A stretch of DNA of 42,822 nucleotides from F23-B02 sp963629425. Its GTDB lineage: Bacteria > Bacillota > Clostridia > Oscillospirales > Oscillospiraceae. Within the stretch, counting starts at the first letter, position 1. Each line of letters opens with the position of its first letter. The notes under the pieces are model-generated. The model was not told where the DNA came from. It made no database searches and saw only the letters and a program-made list of their open reading frames with translations. Location of the stretch: assembly GCA_963629425.1 (NCBI GenBank), contig CAVGIU010000004.1, positions 1 to 42,822 on the forward strand, read 5' to 3'. The position numbers and the translations under genes are program-made. This document shows positions 39,530-42,822 of this stretch, one piece after another.

Positions 39530-40807
39530 ATGTTAACTGCAATAGTTGGAACCAACTGGGGCGATGAGGGCAAGGGCCGCATGGTCGATCTGCTCTCGGA
39601 AAAGTACGATATCGTTGTCCGCTATCAGGGCGGCAATAACGCCGGTCACACCGTTGTAAACGACAAGGGCAAGTTCATCCTGAACCTGCTTCCCTCCGGC
39701 ATCCTGCGCGACGACACTGTCAATGTCCTCGGCGCGGGCATAGTTATCGACCTTGAGCATCTGTTTAACGAGACCGCGCGTCTGCGCGAGGGCGGCATTG
39801 CGATAAGCCCCGCAAACCTTAAAATCAGCGACCGCGCCACCATATGCATGCCCTACCACAAGCTCCTTGACGGACTTGAGGAGGACAGGCTCGGCGATAA
39901 GAAATTCGGCTCGACCCGCCGTGGCATTTCCCCGGTGTACGCCGATAAATTCATGAAAAAGACCCTGAGAATGGGCGACCTTAAAAACCTTGACCATCTG
40001 CGCGAGCGCGTCGAGGGTATTGTCGAGTGGAAAAACCTCACCGTTGCGGGCGGCTACGGACACGAGCCTGTTGACGTTGGCGAGATCATGGCATGGCTCG
40101 AAAAGTTCGGTAAGCCTTTTGAGGATTACGTCTGTGATACGACTGTGTACCTCACCGATGCCGTCAAGAGCGGTAAGTCCGTCATGTTCGAGGCTCAGCT
40201 CGGCGCACTGCGCGATATAGATTTCGGCATCTACCCCTACACCTCGGCATCCACCACCTTGGCTGCCTACGCGCCCATAGGCTCCGGTGTCCCTCAGCTC
40301 AAGCTTGATGAGAGCATCGGCATCATGAAGGCCTACTCCAGCTGCGTCGGCGAGGGCCCGTTCACCTGCGAGATGTTCGGCGACGAGGCTCACGCACTGC
40401 GCGAGGCAGGCGGCGAGTACGGAGCCGCAACCGGCCGTCCGCGCAGGGTCGGTGGCTTTGATGTTGTCGCGTCGCGCTACGGCGCACAGATGCAGGGCTG
40501 CACCGCGATAGCTCTGACAAAGCTCGACGTTATGAGCTATATGGATAAGATCCCCGTCTGCGTAGCCTATGAGCTCGACGGCAAGCGCATAGAAAACTTC
40601 CCCGGCAACATCGAGGAACTCGAACGCGCAAAGCCTGTTTACGAGTACCTTGAGGGCTTTAAGTGCGATATCTCCGCCTGCCGCAAGGCAGAAGACCTGC
40701 CCAAGGCCGCGCTCGACTATATTAAGTACATCGAGAAGGTCATCGGCTGCCCGATCAAGTACGTTTCAGTCAGCGCCGAGCGCGAGGGCTGCATCGAGAT
40801 GTTTTAA
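39530..40807 (+). CDS. purA: adenylosuccinate synthetase
   Basis: A 425-residue GTP-dependent enzyme joining IMP and aspartate. Motifs in order: GTNWGDEGKGRMVD (P-loop with catalytic Asp), GGNNAGHTVV (catalytic His), FGSTRRGISPVYADK and GAATGRPRRVGGFD. AAAGGAG at 39516-39522 selects ATG 39530 over the in-frame ATG at 39509. It works with purB to convert IMP to AMP. Confidence 0.97.
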   Translation: MLTAIVGTNWGDEGKGRMVDLLSEKYDIVVRYQGGNNAGHTVVNDKGKFILNLLPSGILRDDTVNVLGAGIVIDLEHLFNETARLREGGIAISPANLKISDRATICMPYHKLLDGLEEDRLGDKKFGSTRRGISPVYADKFMKKTLRMGDLKNLDHLRERVEGIVEWKNLTVAGGYGHEPVDVGEIMAWLEKFGKPFEDYVCDTTVYLTDAVKSGKSVMFEAQLGALRDIDFGIYPYTSASTTLAAYAPIGSGVPQLKLDESIGIMKAYSSCVGEGPFTCEMFGDEAHALREAGGEYGAATGRPRRVGGFDVVASRYGAQMQGCTAIALTKLDVMSYMDKIPVCVAYELDGKRIENFPGNIEELERAKPVYEYLEGFKCDISACRKAEDLPKAALDYIKYIEKVIGCPIKYVSVSAEREGCIEMF

Positions 40808-40821
40808 CGGGAGGGTACGAA

Positions 40822-42363
40822 ATGCAGAATCAGCGCATACTTGTTTTGGACTTCGGCGGTCAGTATAATCAGCTGATCGCGCGCAGAGTCCGCGAATGCA
40901 ACGTCTACTGTGAGGTGAAGCCCCACAGCATGACGATAGAAGAGATAAAAGCTTACGATCCCATCGGCATCATATTTACCGGCGGCCCGCAGAGCGTTTA
41001 TGCGGCCGGCTCGCCGCAGGTCGACCCGAAGATATTCGAGCTCGGCATCCCCGTGCTCGGTATTTGCTACGGCTGCCAGCTCATGGCGCATTACCTCGGC
41101 GGCGAAGTGACCGCCGCGCAGTCGGATACAGCCCGCGAATACGGTAAAACTCCGACCTTCTTCGATACAGACTGCCGCCTGTTCAAGGGCCTCCCCGCCG
41201 AGAGCGTCACATGGATGAGCCACGGCGACTACATGGCAAAGGTGCCCGAGAGCTTCCGCCTCGTTGCGCACAGCGCCGCATGTCCGACCGTCGGCATCTG
41301 CGATGAGACTCGCGGCTTCTACGGCGTGCAGTTCCACCCCGAGGTGAACCACACCGAATACGGCAAAAAAATGCTGCATAACTTCCTTTATGAGGTATGC
41401 GGCGCAAAGGGCGACTGGACAATGGGCGACTACATGCGCGCGTCCATCGAGTCCATCCGCGCGAAGGTCGGCGACGGCAAGGTTCTGCTTGCCCTCTCCG
41501 GCGGCGTTGACTCGTCAGTCGCGGCGGCGCTGCTCGCGGAGGCTGTCGGCAGTCAGCTCACCTGTATTTTCGTCGATCACGGCCTCATGCGCAAGGACGA
41601 GGGCGATGAGGTCGAGGCCGCATTTAAGAACTGGGACATAAATTTCGTCCGCGTCAATGCTCAGGATCGCTTCCTCGGCAAGCTCGCCGGAGTTTCCGAG
41701 CCCGAGGCAAAGCGCAAGATAATAGGCGAGGAGTTCATACGCGTTTTCGAGGACGAGGGAAAGAAGATCGGCTCTGTCGATTATCTTGCCCAGGGTACGA
41801 TTTATCCCGATGTCATTGAGTCCGGCACGAATGTCGCGGCCGTCATAAAGAGCCACCATAATGTCGGCGGACTACCGGATTTTGTCGATTTTAAAGAGAT
41901 CATCGAGCCGCTGCGCCTGCTGTTTAAGGACGAGGTGCGCGCCCTTGGCCGTGAGCTCGGCCTGCCCGAGTATCTGGTCATGCGCCAGCCCTTCCCGGGT
42001 CCCGGCCTTGCTATCCGCGTCATCGGCGATATCACAAAGGAAAAGCTCGATATCCTGCGCGAGGCGGACTTCATCTTCCGCGATGAGATCGCGAAGGCGC
42101 ATCTTGAGGGCACGATGAATCAGTATTTTGCGGTGCTTACAAGCATGCGTTCCGTCGGCGTAATGGGCGATGGCAGGACGTATGACTACACCCTCGCGCT
42201 GCGCTCCGTGACAACGACAGACTTCATGACCGCCGACTGGGCGCGCATACCCTACGACGTGCTCGATAAGGTCTCCGTGCGTATCGTAAACGAAGTCAAG
42301 GGTATAAACCGCATCGTTTACGACATAACGTCCAAGCCTCCCGCAACCATAGAGTGGGAATAA
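40822..42363 (+). CDS. guaA: GMP synthase (glutamine-hydrolysing)
   Basis: A 513-residue enzyme converting XMP to GMP. N-terminal class I glutamine amidotransferase with nucleophile Cys82 (GICYGCQ) and the His-Glu pair in GVQFHPEV. ATP pyrophosphatase domain with LALSGGVDSSVAA. C-terminal dimerisation domain with RQPFPGPGLAIRVIG, ending KPPATIEWE. GGGAGGG precedes ATG 40822. It completes a purB-purA-guaA purine branch block. Its 3' end is a known kind of integration site for mobile elements. Confidence 0.98.
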   Translation: MQNQRILVLDFGGQYNQLIARRVRECNVYCEVKPHSMTIEEIKAYDPIGIIFTGGPQSVYAAGSPQVDPKIFELGIPVLGICYGCQLMAHYLGGEVTAAQSDTAREYGKTPTFFDTDCRLFKGLPAESVTWMSHGDYMAKVPESFRLVAHSAACPTVGICDETRGFYGVQFHPEVNHTEYGKKMLHNFLYEVCGAKGDWTMGDYMRASIESIRAKVGDGKVLLALSGGVDSSVAAALLAEAVGSQLTCIFVDHGLMRKDEGDEVEAAFKNWDINFVRVNAQDRFLGKLAGVSEPEAKRKIIGEEFIRVFEDEGKKIGSVDYLAQGTIYPDVIESGTNVAAVIKSHHNVGGLPDFVDFKEIIEPLRLLFKDEVRALGRELGLPEYLVMRQPFPGPGLAIRVIGDITKEKLDILREADFIFRDEIAKAHLEGTMNQYFAVLTSMRSVGVMGDGRTYDYTLALRSVTTTDFMTADWARIPYDVLDKVSVRIVNEVKGINRIVYDITSKPPATIEWE

Positions 42364-42460
42364 TACCCGAAAGGCTGAAAAGCCTTGAAAATGCCGGACT
42401 TTTGCGTTACGGAATTGCCCCGTGACAACAAAATGACAACATTTTAGATTATCCAAGAAT

Positions 42461-42506
42461 AAAGAGCTATCTGATTTCTGTTAGAGAAGTCAGATAGCTC
42501 TTTTTG
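42461..42506. terminator. bidirectional terminator after guaA
   Basis: A 14-bp perfect stem AAAGAGCTATCTGA (42461-42474) with TCAGATAGCTCTTT (42490-42503), followed by TTTG on plus and preceded by A's. Confidence 0.85.
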
Positions 42507-42518
42507 TTTTGTCTGAAT

Positions 42519-42822
42519 TTAATCGTTCTTCAGCCTGTCTTTGAAAGCCTCCACCATTGCGTCGCTGAGCTGCTGAGACGGAACTTTCACATAGCCGGAG
42601 GTTTCGTCATATTTCGGATAGTTATAACGCCACTTATCGTAGTCCTCCCGGTTGATTTCTCCGTTGCGATACTTTTCGGCTTGTTCAGCCCACGCAGTGA
42701 GCATTTCGGAAAGCTCAGCGGCATCCCTCCCCTTCCGGGGATCCACACGCAGCGAAACGCCATTTTCGCCGGTTTCCACCGTCAAGCCGTAACGATCTTC
42801 CATAGTGAACAGTGTGTGCATC
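42519..42822 (-). CDS. C-terminal part of a possible mobile-element protein, partial at window edge
   Basis: At least 100 residues, open to the window end; whether ATG 42821 is the true start cannot be seen. The sequence is acidic and helical, ending YDKWRYNYPKYDETSGYVKV, then PSQQLSDAMVEAFKDRLKND. I associate this kind of ending with proteins of clostridial integrative elements, such as relaxases, but only from memory. It is convergent with guaA across a terminator. Confidence 0.5.
   Translation of the reverse strand, partial: MHTLFTMEDRYGLTVETGENGVSLRVDPRKGRDAAELSEMLTAWAEQAEKYRNGEINREDYDKWRYNYPKYDETSGYVKVPSQQLSDAMVEAFKDRLKND

Overview
The window is a moderately GC-rich chromosomal segment from a spore-lineage member of the Clostridia. 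The best fit is an Oscillospirales/Ruminococcaceae-type gut bacterium. Supporting evidence: a spo0A gene with 0A-like boxes, a T-box leader and a TPP riboswitch, AGGAGG-type ribosome binding sites, TTG starts for rnpA and ricT, SLH-domain surface proteins and ECF-type vitamin transporters. Genus cannot be fixed from the sequence alone.

Layout. 1-3135: Crp/Fnr regulator, DegV fatty-acid-binding protein, an unknown protein and a sugar-phosphate-type nucleotidyltransferase. 3137-8372: a coiled-coil membrane protein on the minus strand, then an M29 aminopeptidase, a polytopic membrane protein and a membrane-anchored leucine-rich-repeat protein. 8497-11839: ribosome hibernation factor, prmA and rsmE, with two tiny minus-strand transcription units between the methyltransferases. 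11925-14819: FCD-type GntR regulator, a short aspartate kinase, PheB-like ACT protein and a DMT transporter. 14947-19083: a small membrane protein, spo0A with an altered receiver domain, a CstA carrier and an EamA transporter, closed by a roughly 186-bp imperfect palindrome. 19330-25987: two paralogous, head-to-head ABC uptake operons of the TrpXYZ/COG2984 type. One is under a UGG T-box; the other lies behind a small Tyr/Phe-rich ORF and a terminator. 26005-26530: decayed genes. 26537-28588: queH-queT behind a folded leader, then a TPP-riboswitch-controlled thiT. 28836-32106: rpmH-rnpA-yidD-yidC-jag, followed by acpP. 32107-32345: a nested palindromic element between two identical terminators. 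32362-37055: zinc-ribbon protein, holB-ricT, a repeat-domain protein and a secreted SLH-anchored lysozyme. 37278-42363: nadE-purB-purA-guaA, a nucleotide biosynthesis block. 42519-42822: the edge of a possible mobile element just downstream of guaA.

Most genes are ordinary housekeeping genes. The unusual signals are in regulatory and small features: the Spo0A receiver that has lost its invariant lysine and one acidic-pocket residue, the leader ORF plus terminator in front of the second ABC operon, the cloverleaf-like queH leader, a 40-codon probably leaderless membrane microprotein, and two palindromic repeat elements. No CRISPR array, rRNA, intact tRNA or complete insertion sequence was seen.
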